Assembly (NCBI RefSeq): GCF_020966775.1
Contig: NZ_JAJKFV010000029.1
Span: 2,431,372-2,495,371 of the forward strand
Reading direction: 5' to 3'
DNA from: Rhodopirellula halodulae
GTDB lineage: Bacteria; Planctomycetota; Planctomycetia; Pirellulales; Pirellulaceae
Length of the DNA stretch: 64,000 nt
The notes beneath the pieces are model-generated. The model saw nothing but the letters and a program-made list of their open reading frames with translations. It had not been told where the DNA came from and ran no database searches. Shown piece by piece: positions 36,703-45,938 of this stretch. The position numbers and the translations under genes were made by a program. Each line of letters opens with the position of its first letter. Positions within the stretch are counted from its first letter, which is position 1.

Positions 36703-36720
36703 GGTGGAAGCGATTCCACC
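36703..36720. promoter_or_regulatory. Hairpin downstream of the pilin gene
   Basis: GGTGGAA and TTCCACC form a 7-bp stem with a 4-base loop. With no T-run it may set the 3' end of an abundant pilin mRNA by blocking decay. Confidence 0.5.
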
Positions 36721-36831
36721 GTCCTTCGGAATCGCCGCAGGGGGAGCCCTTTTGCTGTGAACTCAGTGGCGTGAGTTGCCATCGGATGCGCCGAACCGTG
36801 TCCTGGCACCCGATCGTTTCACGCTTGGTTC

Positions 36832-36996
36832 ATGGTCCAACCTCAATCCAAATCACCTTCTAGCTTGCCCCCGGGCATTGAGCGAATGAACTATCCACTG
36901 ATACCTGCCGACGCAGCCGCCCACGTATGGCAACTTGCCTGCTGTGGCGTGACTTTGTTGTTCGCCATGTTGAGCTGGCTCATCGGTCCTCGTTGA
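36832..36996 (+). CDS. Possible small membrane protein between flp and cpaA
   Basis: A 54-codon frame (or 36 codons from the ATG at 36886) contains one hydrophobic helix (LACCGVTLLFAMLSWLIGP) at the C-terminus. It lies in the expected orientation between the pilin and prepilin peptidase genes. The only support is position and the helix; chance cannot be excluded. Confidence 0.3.
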   Translation: MVQPQSKSPSSLPPGIERMNYPLIPADAAAHVWQLACCGVTLLFAMLSWLIGPR

Positions 36997-37092
36997 GACG
37001 TTCACCGCCACCAAAAAAACATTCCAATTTGAAACCACCAACGGCGACTCGTTGCACGGACGAATCGACCGAAGAAACACGGGGATATCACC

Positions 37093-37650
37093 ATGGAAAC
37101 GCTCCTAAATGCCATCACTGAGAACTGGACCATTTGGTTCGTGACGGTGGTCTTGATCGTTGCCGCCGTCATCGACGGTATGATTTTGAAAGTGCCGAAC
37201 TGGCTGACCTTCCCGTTCATCATTTGCGGTTGGGCTCACTGCTTCATCCAAGGCGGATTGCCAGGATTGGGCTACAGCCTGCTGGGGACTTTCGGCGGCA
37301 TGATGATGCTGTTGCCACTTCGCAACGTCGGCGGCATGGGTGCCGGTGACGTGAAACTGTTGGCTGGCATCGGTGCATGGTGTGGATTCATGATCACCTT
37401 GAAGGCCTTCGCCGCGACGGCAGTGGTTGGTGGAATCATGGCACTGTTCATGATCTGGAAGAGCGGAGCTTGGGAAAAGCACTACGCTCAGTTCTGGACC
37501 ATCATGGAAGAGTGGCGAACGGTTCGTAAGCCAGAACGATTGGCTGCAATCGCTCGAGAGCGAAAGCCAACCATGTATCTGCTGCCTTATGGCATCCCGA
37601 TGGCGATCGGAACGATCATCTACTTCGCCGCCACGGGTCAGCTTGTTTGA
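37093..37650 (+). CDS. cpaA: Prepilin peptidase (CpaA/TadV type)
   Basis: A 185-residue inner-membrane aspartic protease of family A24 that cleaves the Flp prepilin leader. The two catalytic aspartates fit IDGMILKVPNW (near residue 30) and the GxGD motif GMGAGDVKLL (near 85). Four or more membrane helices are visible. Length matches stand-alone CpaA/TadV enzymes without the methylase domain. Two hairpins follow the gene before cpaB. Confidence 0.92.
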   Translation: METLLNAITENWTIWFVTVVLIVAAVIDGMILKVPNWLTFPFIICGWAHCFIQGGLPGLGYSLLGTFGGMMMLLPLRNVGGMGAGDVKLLAGIGAWCGFMITLKAFAATAVVGGIMALFMIWKSGAWEKHYAQFWTIMEEWRTVRKPERLAAIARERKPTMYLLPYGIPMAIGTIIYFAATGQLV

Positions 37651-37668
37651 TTCAATTTGAACGGCGAG

Positions 37669-37693
37669 GGCCGCATGGTTACCCCATGCGGCC
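37669..37693. promoter_or_regulatory. Strong hairpin after cpaA
   Basis: GGCCGCATGG and CCATGCGGCC form a perfect 10-bp stem with a 5-base loop, 19 bases after the cpaA stop. No long T-run follows. Confidence 0.65.
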
Positions 37694-37706
37694 TGTCGTC
37701 ATTTGT

Positions 37707-37723
37707 GCCCCAAATCATGGGGC
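37707..37723. promoter_or_regulatory. Second hairpin after cpaA
   Basis: GCCCC and GGGGC form a 5-bp stem with a 7-base loop, followed by TTCT. Together with the preceding stem it may form a termination or processing region. Confidence 0.45.
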
Positions 37724-37931
37724 TTCTCCCACAATGCGTTGGATTTCAGGTGCTAATTGGTCGCGTGTTAATCTGTGACGATTACGCGAAGACGCCCGGT
37801 TGCCCCAAGTGTGTTTACCTCGTGAAGACACACACCCGATACCGTGAGTGACGCTTCCATTGCGGGCGATCGAACCCACGATCGAATTCGACGCGAGCAG
37901 TCTGTCAACACTGGTCACCTAAACGATTGCC

Positions 37932-39044
37932 ATGCGAAATAAATCAGTCTTCCTCATCCTGGCGTGCGTTTGCGGCACCATTGCCGCAATCGGCATGAGC
38001 CAATGGATGCAAGCTCAGTCGACCGGCGGCAACACCGTTGAAATGGTCGAGATCTTTGTGACCTCCAAAACCATCGACATCGCCGAAGAAATCACGGCTG
38101 ACAAGATTCGTTTGGAGCAATGGCCCGCTGATCGAGTGCCACAAGGCGCCAGCGGAAAGCTCGAGGACGTCGAAGGAAAATTCGCTCGCCAGCGTTTTTA
38201 TGAAGGCGAGCCTGTGATGCCGGTGAAGTTGATGGCGGACGCTAATGGTTCCTCGCAAACGATTCCCGTCGGTTACAGCGTCGTATCGATGCGAGCCGAT
38301 CCGGAAAGTAGCGTGGCGACTTTGGTTCGCCCCGGCGACCGCGTCGATGTGATGGCATATTTCGTCAAAAGCGATCTGATTCCCGAGACCACCGCCAAGT
38401 CGGTTTTGACTGGCGTGCGAGTCTTCGCTGTGGACGGACGCACCGAACGTGAAGTGGACCCCGAAGTGGAAGCAAAGCCAGCGAAATCTATCTCGCTGTT
38501 GATCCATAAGAAAGACACACCCGCTTGGACCTACGCCAGTGAACTTGGCAAGATCCGCCTGACCCTGGGGAACCCAAGCGACACTCGCGAAAGCGAAGGC
38601 GGCAACACCGAAGGCGAAGACTTCCTGAAGTGGTTGTCGGATTATCAAATCGCACAAGCAGAACGTGAAGAATCTGACCGTGAAGAGACGCCTGTTTCGA
38701 CACCTTCCATCCAAGCCCCTAAGAAGGAAAAGAAGAAGGGCTTCAAGATGCTGAAGATGTCCGGTGGCGTGCTGACGGAATACTGGATCGAAGAGGGATC
38801 CAGCGTGCCGAAGGTGCTCAATGAATCCGGTCGAGAAAACATTCAAGAAGACACGAAGGATCTCAGTACTCGTCCGGGGGCGGATTATCCCCTCCCTAGC
38901 GAGAACGAACTGGATGAACCGAGTGCACCGACCGATTACAGCTATCTGAATGGATCGCAAAGCCCGTTTTACAACAGCGGCCCATCGCGAGGATCAGAAG
39001 CGTTCGGTTCGCAAGACAAAGAATACGGTCCAACCAGCCGCTGA
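37932..39044 (+). CDS. cpaB: Flp pilus assembly protein CpaB/RcpC
   Basis: A 370-residue protein with an N-terminal membrane helix (VFLILACVCGTIAAIGM). A SAF domain follows (about 38-95, VEIFVTSKTIDIAEEITADKIRLEQWP), then the RcpC/CpaB domain (about 105-210, VGYSVVSMRADPESSVATLVRPGDRVDVMAYF). The C-terminal third is charged and low in complexity. CpaB is a periplasmic partner of the Tad secretin. The gene follows the cpaA hairpins and precedes the secretin. Confidence 0.9.
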   Translation: MRNKSVFLILACVCGTIAAIGMSQWMQAQSTGGNTVEMVEIFVTSKTIDIAEEITADKIRLEQWPADRVPQGASGKLEDVEGKFARQRFYEGEPVMPVKLMADANGSSQTIPVGYSVVSMRADPESSVATLVRPGDRVDVMAYFVKSDLIPETTAKSVLTGVRVFAVDGRTEREVDPEVEAKPAKSISLLIHKKDTPAWTYASELGKIRLTLGNPSDTRESEGGNTEGEDFLKWLSDYQIAQAEREESDREETPVSTPSIQAPKKEKKKGFKMLKMSGGVLTEYWIEEGSSVPKVLNESGRENIQEDTKDLSTRPGADYPLPSENELDEPSAPTDYSYLNGSQSPFYNSGPSRGSEAFGSQDKEYGPTSR

Positions 39045-39081
39045 TTGATTTCAGCGAACACAAGACGGAAGCCAAGGCAAG

Positions 39082-39099
39082 CTCGCTGAGTCCAGCGAG
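39082..39099. promoter_or_regulatory. Hairpin between cpaB and the secretin gene
   Basis: CTCGCTG and CAGCGAG form a 7-bp stem with a 4-base loop. Confidence 0.5.
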
Positions 39100-39108
39100 T
39101 CGCCGCCC

Positions 39109-39144
39109 ACGACCAACGCGTTTGTAACGGAAAGCGTTGGTCGT
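39109..39144. promoter_or_regulatory. Second hairpin between cpaB and the secretin gene
   Basis: ACGACCAACGC and GCGTTGGTCGT form a perfect 11-bp stem with a 14-base loop, 70 bases before the secretin start. Confidence 0.6.
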
Positions 39145-39213
39145 CGAAGTCGCGAGCGTTCATGGATGAATGCTCGTTGAGAAGATTGAATAACTCGACC
39201 CGCCCCGGCAAGG

Positions 39214-41003
39214 ATGCCTCCGATGCGAGTGTGCACTTTTCGAAACTGTTGTGATTCAACGCTGACTCGTTGGATCGCAGCCGCCTTGATGCTGGTGACC
39301 GCCAGCGCGACTGGGACGGTCTCAGCTCAGTCCGCATCGACTTTGACATCCGCCGCTGGCGACCACAAAATCAGCCAGACCGTCGAAAGGATGGACCTGA
39401 TTGTCAAAAGTAGTCGCATCCTGTCGTTGAACGAACGCATTCCGCGATTCCAGGTTCACAACGAAGAGGTGTTGGGCGCGACACCCGTTTCTGAAAACCA
39501 AATTCAAGTCTTCGGGAAAACGCCGGGCACCACGCAGATCAATTTGTGGGACACGGAAGACAAGCTTTACACCATCGACGTCACCGTTGTCGCGGATGCT
39601 CGCGAGGTCGAAGGCATCTTGAACTCGCAGTTGCCTTTGGCATCGTTGCGAGTCACGCCGATCGGTGAATCCGCCATCATCTCGGGTTACGTGACCAGCG
39701 TCGACGACGTGGATCGTGCCGTGGCGATCACGGAGCAGTTCTACACCACCGTGATCAACAACATCGAAGTGGTGGGTGTTCAACAAGTCTTGTTGCATAC
39801 CAAGATCATGGAAGTCAGCCGGACGAAGCTTCGTCAACTCGGCGTCGACTTGGCAGTACTCGATGACAACTTCACTTTGCTCAACGGACCCAGCGGCGTG
39901 CTGAACGTCGACGCATTGGGAGCATTCCCTGACGACGGTGCGATCCTGGGACCTGTCGGGCCGCTGTCCAACAGCAACGCCATCACTCGGATGAACGTCA
40001 GCAATAATTTCGAAGCGTTGTTGTCAGCGTTGGAAGAACAAAAGCTGGTCAAGCTACTGGCCGAGCCGACCGTGGTTGCAACGCACGGTCGTCCCGCACG
40101 ATTCACCGTCGGCGGTCGAATCCCGACCATCGTGCCCGGTCAAAACGGGCAGGTACAGATCACTTACGAAGATTACGGTACCAGCATCGACTTCCTGCCT
40201 TTCGTGGTTGGACCCGGACGGATTCGTTTGGAAGTTCGTCCAGAGGTCAGCGAACCGGATGCTTCGCGTGCGGTCACAATCGATGGTACCAATGTGACCG
40301 CGTTCACGACTCGCTATGTCGAAACCGCCGTTGAGATGCAGGCGGGGCAGACGTTCGCTTTGCCGGTTTGTTGCAAAGCCGCACGGAAGCCACCACCACG
40401 CGAACTCCGTTCTTCGGAAGCTTGCCTTACGTCGGTGCGTTGTTCCGCCAGATGCAAGAGCGTCGCAACGAAATTGAATTGCTGATCATGGTCACACCTG
40501 AGTTGGTCGAAGCCATGGACCCGCACGAGGTGCCTCGCGGTGGCCCAGGTCTGAACTCGCATTCACCTGACGACAAAGAGTTCTACGCATTCGGTCATAT
40601 CGAAGTGCCAAACTTGAAAGCCAACGATTGCTACAACGAAAACGCTCAGCCTGGCATCAACGGCATGATCCAAGGCAGCCCGATCGAGTCGGGGCCAATG
40701 ATTCACAACCCGCCGGGGTACAACGCACCGATGCAAATGGTTCCTGGGCAAGCCTACCCACAAGGTGAGATCGTTGATCCAACTTTGCCAAGTCCTCAAG
40801 CATCACTGCGGACACCCAATCGGACCCAGGCCAACGTGGCTGGTTACTACCAACCGCAACCGAACCGGCAACAACCGGTGAGCCAACGAGCCAACAACCG
40901 GTACGAAGCCGGCGTCTTGTTGCCAGCCGATGCGATCGTTCCCAGTGCGGAGCCCAAGAAGGTCGCCGACGGAGTGATCGTGAGCCAGCCTGAATACCGA
41001 TGA
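39214..41003 (+). pseudogene. cpaC: Tad/Flp secretin (CpaC/RcpA) broken by a one-base frameshift
   Basis: The first frame (39214 to about 40363) encodes a signal peptide, the pilus-and-BON-type N-domains (SRILSLNERIPRFQVHNEEVLG, QIQVFGKTPGTTQINLWD) and most of the secretin domain (GGRIPTIVPGQNGQVQITYEDYGTS in part). At about 40363 the frame changes. The original frame gives nonsense up to 40485, while the next frame continues the secretin exactly where expected (LLQSRTEATTTRTPFFGSLP, ELLIMVTPELVEAMDP) to 41003. One G appears to be missing in the TTTGCCGG stretch, where TTTGGCCGG would restore A-L-A-G-L-L. It would be the outer-membrane channel of the pilus. A sequencing error is the main alternative. 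The C-terminal 160 residues are an extra Pro/Asn/Gln-rich tail. Confidence 0.88.
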
Positions 41004-41067
41004 CAAACCAAGCGGCTTGATCGGTTCGTTGAGCCTATCAAGTCGCATTGAAATTGCCCCACATGTG

Positions 41068-41087
41068 GCCCGGGATTCGTCCCGGGC
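41068..41087. promoter_or_regulatory. UUCG-loop hairpin between the secretin and cpaE genes
   Basis: GCCCGGGA and TCCCGGGC form a perfect 8-bp stem closing a TTCG tetraloop, an especially stable RNA hairpin. No T-run follows. Confidence 0.65.
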
Positions 41088-41126
41088 TGTCCCCATGATT
41101 CTTCCCACCATTCGAAGCTGTCAGTT

Positions 41127-42353
41127 ATGAGTAACGTCCTACGATTGGCTTTGGTCGATCCAAACGACTCGTCCCGCGAAACCTTGAAAGCGATGCTTTT
41201 GGGCATGGACACCGTTTGGTTGGAGGCGGACTGCTCTCGCTATGAGTTCTTCCCGGACATCGTGGAGCAAACGACGCCGGACGTGGGTGTGATCTCGTTG
41301 GACACGGATTCGACCGCGGCGATTCGACTGATTGAACGGATCACACACGAAAATCCCAACACCGCTTTGCTGGCAACCAGCGCCGTTAGTGACGGGCAGT
41401 TGATCCTTCAGGCGATTCGCGCGGGGGCACGCGAATTCTTGACGTTGCCATTGGTGGAAGACGAATTGTCGGCAGCTTTGGGACGTATTGGGCAAGCGAA
41501 GTTCGGTGGGGGCGACGCTCGCAATCGCTCGTGTGAGGTGATTGCGATCGCTGGAGCCACCGGGGGCGTGGGGACAACCAGCACCGCTGTGAACTTGGGA
41601 TGTGTTCTCGCGGAAGAGAGTCGCAACAGCGTTGCTTTGCTCGATTTGGATTTGGCGCTCGGCGATGCCGATGTGTTCTTGGATGCAATTCCGGACTACA
41701 CGCTGGCCGATGTGGTGCAAAACATCGGTCGTCTGGATATTCAGTTGCTGAAAAAGTCACTGACCAAGCATTCCAGCGGTCTGTACTTGCTGCCTCGCCC
41801 GGTAGAACTGCATGACTTGGAAGCGATCGACGCGGAAAGTCTGAGGAAAGTGATCGGTCTGTTGAAGGCATCGTTCTCGCACCTCATCGTCGACCTTTCA
41901 AAGACCTACAACGCGCTGGACATGATCGCGATCGAAGCAGCATCAAAAGTTCTGCTCGTCACGCAATTGGATTTGCCTTGTTTGCGAAACGTCGTTCGAT
42001 TGATGATGAGTTTCGAAGAGACGGAAGGGCTCGCCGATCGCGTTGAGATCATTGTGAACCGAGCCGGATTGGACGCCGGTCAAATCAGTCTGAAGAAGGC
42101 AAAAGAAACCTTGGGCCGAGAGATCTTCGCCCTGTTGCCAAACGACTATCGCACGATGGTCGAGGTGCGAAACAACGGGGTGCCTTTGATCACGCAAGCT
42201 CCCAAAGCGGCTCTCACCCAAGCTTTCCGCGACGTGGCTCATCGCTTGGGCAACCCGTCTCCCACTGAATCAGAAGAGGGCGAGTCCAGCGAAGGTCATG
42301 GCGGAGCCGAAAGCCGTTGGAAACGCTTTTGGCCGGGCGCGGCAAAGGCTTGA
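41127..42353 (+). CDS. cpaE: Tad pilus localisation ATPase-like protein (CpaE/TadZ)
   Basis: A 408-residue protein. The first 130 residues form a receiver-like domain (RLALVDPNDSSRETLKAML, ALLATSAVSDGQLILQAIRAGAREFLTLP). A MinD/ParA-like domain follows (about 135-370). Its P-loop reads GATGGVGTTS, so both lysines of the deviant Walker A motif are missing; such loss is common in TadZ proteins. LLDLDLALGDADVFLD and DLSKTYNALDMIAIEAASKVLLVTQLD are also typical. It probably places the pilus machinery at a cell pole. It is the last Tad gene present; cpaF, tadB and tadC do not follow. Confidence 0.9.
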   Translation: MSNVLRLALVDPNDSSRETLKAMLLGMDTVWLEADCSRYEFFPDIVEQTTPDVGVISLDTDSTAAIRLIERITHENPNTALLATSAVSDGQLILQAIRAGAREFLTLPLVEDELSAALGRIGQAKFGGGDARNRSCEVIAIAGATGGVGTTSTAVNLGCVLAEESRNSVALLDLDLALGDADVFLDAIPDYTLADVVQNIGRLDIQLLKKSLTKHSSGLYLLPRPVELHDLEAIDAESLRKVIGLLKASFSHLIVDLSKTYNALDMIAIEAASKVLLVTQLDLPCLRNVVRLMMSFEETEGLADRVEIIVNRAGLDAGQISLKKAKETLGREIFALLPNDYRTMVEVRNNGVPLITQAPKAALTQAFRDVAHRLGNPSPTESEEGESSEGHGGAESRWKRFWPGAAKA

Positions 42354-42376
42354 TCGAAGGTCCTGTCGAGGGTTTG

Positions 42377-42413
42377 ATGTCCGACAGCATCACGTAAACG
42401 GGTTGTCGGGCAT
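42377..42413. promoter_or_regulatory. Hairpin between cpaE and lnt
   Basis: ATGTCCGACA pairs with TGTCGGGCAT (10 bp with one G-T pair) around a 17-base loop. It closes the Tad segment ahead of the unrelated lnt gene. Confidence 0.45.
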
Positions 42414-42472
42414 CGAGCGGACTGGTATTTCACGGGCAAACGAATCGTTTCCCGTGTTCGCGAGCCAGTCCG

Positions 42473-44329
42473 TTGAGCGACAAATCATCCGCCGAGTCTC
42501 CTTCTTTTGAGACGCCTGACTCAGCCGACCGGTCCAACGCGTCTGGTAGTGACAACGCCGCGAGTTGGAAATGGTGTTTCGCGGCATCCACGTTGGCGGC
42601 TGGTGTTCTGTGGGCTTCTGGTCCACCGCTGGCGATCGGACCGCTCGTTTTTGTCGCCATCGTTCCGCTGCTCGCCATCGCGGAAACGCCCGACGCGACG
42701 CCTTGGAAACGCAGTGTCTATCTGGCTTTCTTGGGCTATTGGTTGTTGAGTTTGCAGGGGCTGCGTCACGCGCATCCGCTGATGTTTTTGCCATGGTTGG
42801 CGTTGTCCGCTTACCTTGCCATCTATCCGGTGCTCTTCATCGGGTTGATTCGAAAGTGGCAACGCGTCGCATCGAATCGTGAGGGCTGGCGCAGCAAAAT
42901 TCCGATCGGCATGATCGCGGCGGTGTATTGGGTCGGCCTGGAATGGATTCGCAACTATCTGTTCACCGGAATCTCTGTGTTGATGTTGGGGCACGCGTTG
43001 GCGGACATGCCGATGCTAATTCAGATCGCTGATTTAGGAGGGACTTATGCGGTGAGCTTTGTCATCGTGACCGTCAACGTCGCGATGTATGAAGCCGCGA
43101 AACGTTGGATCGTGCAAACGATTTTGCAACGCGGTGCACCAACCGGAGAGGCACGCAGGGATGCTTGGGGATCGATTGTCGTGGCGGCGACGTTGTTGCT
43201 GGCAACTTGCGTCTACGGATTGAGCGCTTTGCAGCATGAAGTCCAGCCTGGCGAAGTCACGGTTGCCTTGCTCGGACGCAACGAACCAACGATTTACGAA
43301 CAGGACATCCAGCGCGAGCAGGCAATCTTCAGCGAGTACGCGAAAGCGAGCGTGGATGCGGTTGCGAATTCGAAGACAACGATTGACGCTGTGGTTTGGC
43401 CCGAGTCGATGTTCTCCGGCGGCATGCCTTGGATGACCACGGGACCGAATTTGGTCGTTCCCGATTTCATGCAGAGTCCTGGAATGTCACCGCTGCCTCC
43501 CGAGCAACTCGAATTCGCAGTCCAAAACAGCCAACAACAATTTCGCGAACGGGCCGTCATCATTCAAAAAGCGATGGTGTCGGACGAAGCGTTGCAGAAC
43601 ACAATGCCGGCGATCATCGGTGGTTGCGGATTGGTGCGATACGCGGAAAAGCCCAGCCAATTCAGCGGAGTGATCTGGGTGGATGCTTCCGGGGAAGTCG
43701 CGGGGACCTATGCCAAGAATCACTTGGTGCTGTTCGGCGAGACGATTCCGCTGGTGAAGAGTCTGCCTTGGATCAAAGACATGGTGCCGCCAGGACTCGG
43801 TTTGGATCGAGGCGATACGGGAGAGCGGTTTGATTTGCCCGGTTTGTCGCTGCTGCCGAATCTCTGCATCGAAACGGCTGTGGAGCGGGTTCCGATTCGG
43901 CACATGCACCAATTGATGTCGGACCAGGTACGAGCCGACGGCGCGGTGAACAAGTCTGCCACCGACCTTTTACCGAACGCGATTGTCACGTTGACCAACG
44001 ATGTTTGGTTTCGAAACTCCGCGGTCGTGGATCATCACCTGCGTTGTGCCCAACTGGTGGCTGTTGGTTGTCGTCGTCCAATTTTGTCCGCCGCCAATGG
44101 CGGACCGACGGCGTGGGTGGATTCGTTCGGGCGTGTGGTTGAACGTTTGCCCAAAGGCGAAGACGGTGTCATCTACGCACAGCCAGATCTCGACAGTCGA
44201 GTCAGTGTCTACGTTCGTTGGCAAGATTGGCCGGCAACGATCCTTGGTTTGATTGCCGGTTGGGGATGGATTGCCATGTGGTGGGCGTGGTGGCGCGGAC
44301 GTGGCCACCATGATCCCGCACCCGAGTGA
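42473..44329 (+). CDS. lnt: Apolipoprotein N-acyltransferase
   Basis: A 618-residue membrane enzyme that adds the third acyl chain to lipoproteins. Multiple N-terminal helices (about 40-255) are followed by a nitrilase-type domain. Its catalytic triad is visible as WPESMF (Glu), AKNHLVLFGE (Lys) and LLPNLCIETAVE (Cys). The family length is about 500-550, so this version has an N-terminal hydrophilic extension of about 30 residues and an extended loop. The start is TTG with no convincing ribosome site, so the exact N-terminus is uncertain. It serves the several lipoproteins seen in this window. Confidence 0.92.
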   Translation: MSDKSSAESPSFETPDSADRSNASGSDNAASWKWCFAASTLAAGVLWASGPPLAIGPLVFVAIVPLLAIAETPDATPWKRSVYLAFLGYWLLSLQGLRHAHPLMFLPWLALSAYLAIYPVLFIGLIRKWQRVASNREGWRSKIPIGMIAAVYWVGLEWIRNYLFTGISVLMLGHALADMPMLIQIADLGGTYAVSFVIVTVNVAMYEAAKRWIVQTILQRGAPTGEARRDAWGSIVVAATLLLATCVYGLSALQHEVQPGEVTVALLGRNEPTIYEQDIQREQAIFSEYAKASVDAVANSKTTIDAVVWPESMFSGGMPWMTTGPNLVVPDFMQSPGMSPLPPEQLEFAVQNSQQQFRERAVIIQKAMVSDEALQNTMPAIIGGCGLVRYAEKPSQFSGVIWVDASGEVAGTYAKNHLVLFGETIPLVKSLPWIKDMVPPGLGLDRGDTGERFDLPGLSLLPNLCIETAVERVPIRHMHQLMSDQVRADGAVNKSATDLLPNAIVTLTNDVWFRNSAVVDHHLRCAQLVAVGCRRPILSAANGGPTAWVDSFGRVVERLPKGEDGVIYAQPDLDSRVSVYVRWQDWPATILGLIAGWGWIAMWWAWWRGRGHHDPAPE

Positions 44330-44432
44330 TACGGGATTCGTTCGGCTTAACACAACGACCGACGATGGCCAGCTTCACCGTGAGTTGTTCAGTGACTGTT
44401 GGCTTGGCTGTGTCGCCGATGGTTGCTTGCTC

Positions 44433-45938
44433 TCAATAAGCTTTCGCAAACACGGCTCGTTTCGCCGCGGGCTTTCCGGTCAGGAAACAACTTCCCTCGG
44501 TGTCGTTGTCTGATTGAGGAACACAACGAATCGTGACCTTCAATTCCTTCAGCAATGGCTGCAAGGAATCTTCGTCGGCGAAATGGCACCATGCGAATCC
44601 ACCTGCGATCGCATCGTCGTCTTTGGACGAAAAGAAGTCACGAAACTCGGCTTCGGTCTTCAGCTCGACGGTGTTGTCTTCGCGAAGCTTCAACGCGGCG
44701 TCGTAGAGTTCTTGCTGCAACGTGGCCAGTTTCTCGCCGATGGTGGCGACCAATTCGGTTCGCTCAATACCGACGCTCTTGGGTTGATTTCGAATACCGC
44801 AGAAGACGGTGCCCGCGGCAATGTCTTTCGGACCGACTTCCAGGCGAATGGGCACACCACGTTTGATGTGGAACCATTTTTTCTCGCCTCCGCGAATGTC
44901 TCGATCGTCGATGGAGACTCGAACGGGCGCGCCGGCGTAGGTTTGTGCGGCCAATTCGTCGCGCAGTGATTCGACATATGCCAACACTTCGGCGCGCGAA
45001 TCGTCTTTGTAGATCGGTTGGATCACAACGTGCGTGGGGGCCAAGCGAGGTGGCAACACCAGACCGTCGTCGTCGCTGTGCGTCATGATCAACGCGCCCA
45101 CCAATCGGGTGCTGACGCCCCACGAGGTGGTCCATGCGTACTCGATATCGCCCGTCTCGCTTTGGAATTTAATTTCCTGGGCACGCGAGAAGTTTTGGCC
45201 GAGGAAGTGGCTAGTTCCGGCCTGCAATGCCTTGCGGTCTTGCATCATGGCTTCGATCGACAGGGTTTCGACCGCGCCGGGGAAACGCTCCAACGGAGTT
45301 TTGCTGCCGACGATGACCGGCATCGCCATCCAGTTTTCCGCGAAGTCGCGATAGACCTCGACCATCTTTTCGGTTTCTTCGATGGCTTCGGCTTCCGTCG
45401 CGTGAACCGTGTGACCTTCTTGCCACAAGAATTCAGCCGTTCGCAGGAACATTCGCGTCCGCATTTCCCAGCGGACCACGTTGGCCCACTGATTGACCAG
45501 AATCGGCAAATCGCGGTGGCTTTGCACCCATTTCGCGTAGGTTGCGCCGATGATGGTTTCGCTGGTCGGACGAACTATCAGCGGTTCTTCCAGCTTGCCG
45601 GCGGGACGCAATCCGCCATCGGGATCCGGTTCCAAACGGTGATGCGTGACCACCGCACATTCTTTCGCGAAACCTTCGACGTGCTCAGCTTCCTTTTCCA
45701 AGAAGCTCATCGGAATGAAGAGTGGGAAGTAAGCGTTTTGATGCCCGGTGGCTTTGAACATGTCGTCCAAAGCTCGTTGCATGTTTTCCCAAAGCTGATA
45801 GCCCCAAGGTTTGATCACCATGCAGCCGCGAACGGGAGAGCTTTCAGCGAGATCGGCCGCCCGAATGACCTGTTGGTACCATTCGGGATAATTCTCGGCG
45901 CGAGTCGGGCTGATGGCGGTCTTGGGGGCTTTGCTCAT
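44433..45938 (-). CDS. proS: Proline--tRNA ligase (short, class without editing insert)
   Basis: A 501-residue class II aminoacyl-tRNA synthetase. RGCMVIKPWGYQLWENMQ, the VRPTSETIIGATYAKW motif and RWEMRTRMFLRTAEFLWQEGHTVH (motif 2) are all present. The anticodon-binding domain (about 285-400) and the C-terminal zinc-binding-like end (FCGIRNQP... CFLTGKPAAKRAVFAKAY) match the archaeal/eukaryotic-like ProS type 3. Its start overlaps the carA stop as ATGA, so the two are translationally coupled. Confidence 0.95.
   Translation of the reverse strand: MSKAPKTAISPTRAENYPEWYQQVIRAADLAESSPVRGCMVIKPWGYQLWENMQRALDDMFKATGHQNAYFPLFIPMSFLEKEAEHVEGFAKECAVVTHHRLEPDPDGGLRPAGKLEEPLIVRPTSETIIGATYAKWVQSHRDLPILVNQWANVVRWEMRTRMFLRTAEFLWQEGHTVHATEAEAIEETEKMVEVYRDFAENWMAMPVIVGSKTPLERFPGAVETLSIEAMMQDRKALQAGTSHFLGQNFSRAQEIKFQSETGDIEYAWTTSWGVSTRLVGALIMTHSDDDGLVLPPRLAPTHVVIQPIYKDDSRAEVLAYVESLRDELAAQTYAGAPVRVSIDDRDIRGGEKKWFHIKRGVPIRLEVGPKDIAAGTVFCGIRNQPKSVGIERTELVATIGEKLATLQQELYDAALKLREDNTVELKTEAEFRDFFSSKDDDAIAGGFAWCHFADEDSLQPLLKELKVTIRCVPQSDNDTEGSCFLTGKPAAKRAVFAKAY

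Noticed and set aside
40340-40400. Programmed ribosomal frameshift in the secretin gene
   Set aside because: No slippery heptamer or downstream pseudoknot is visible; a simple base loss fits better.
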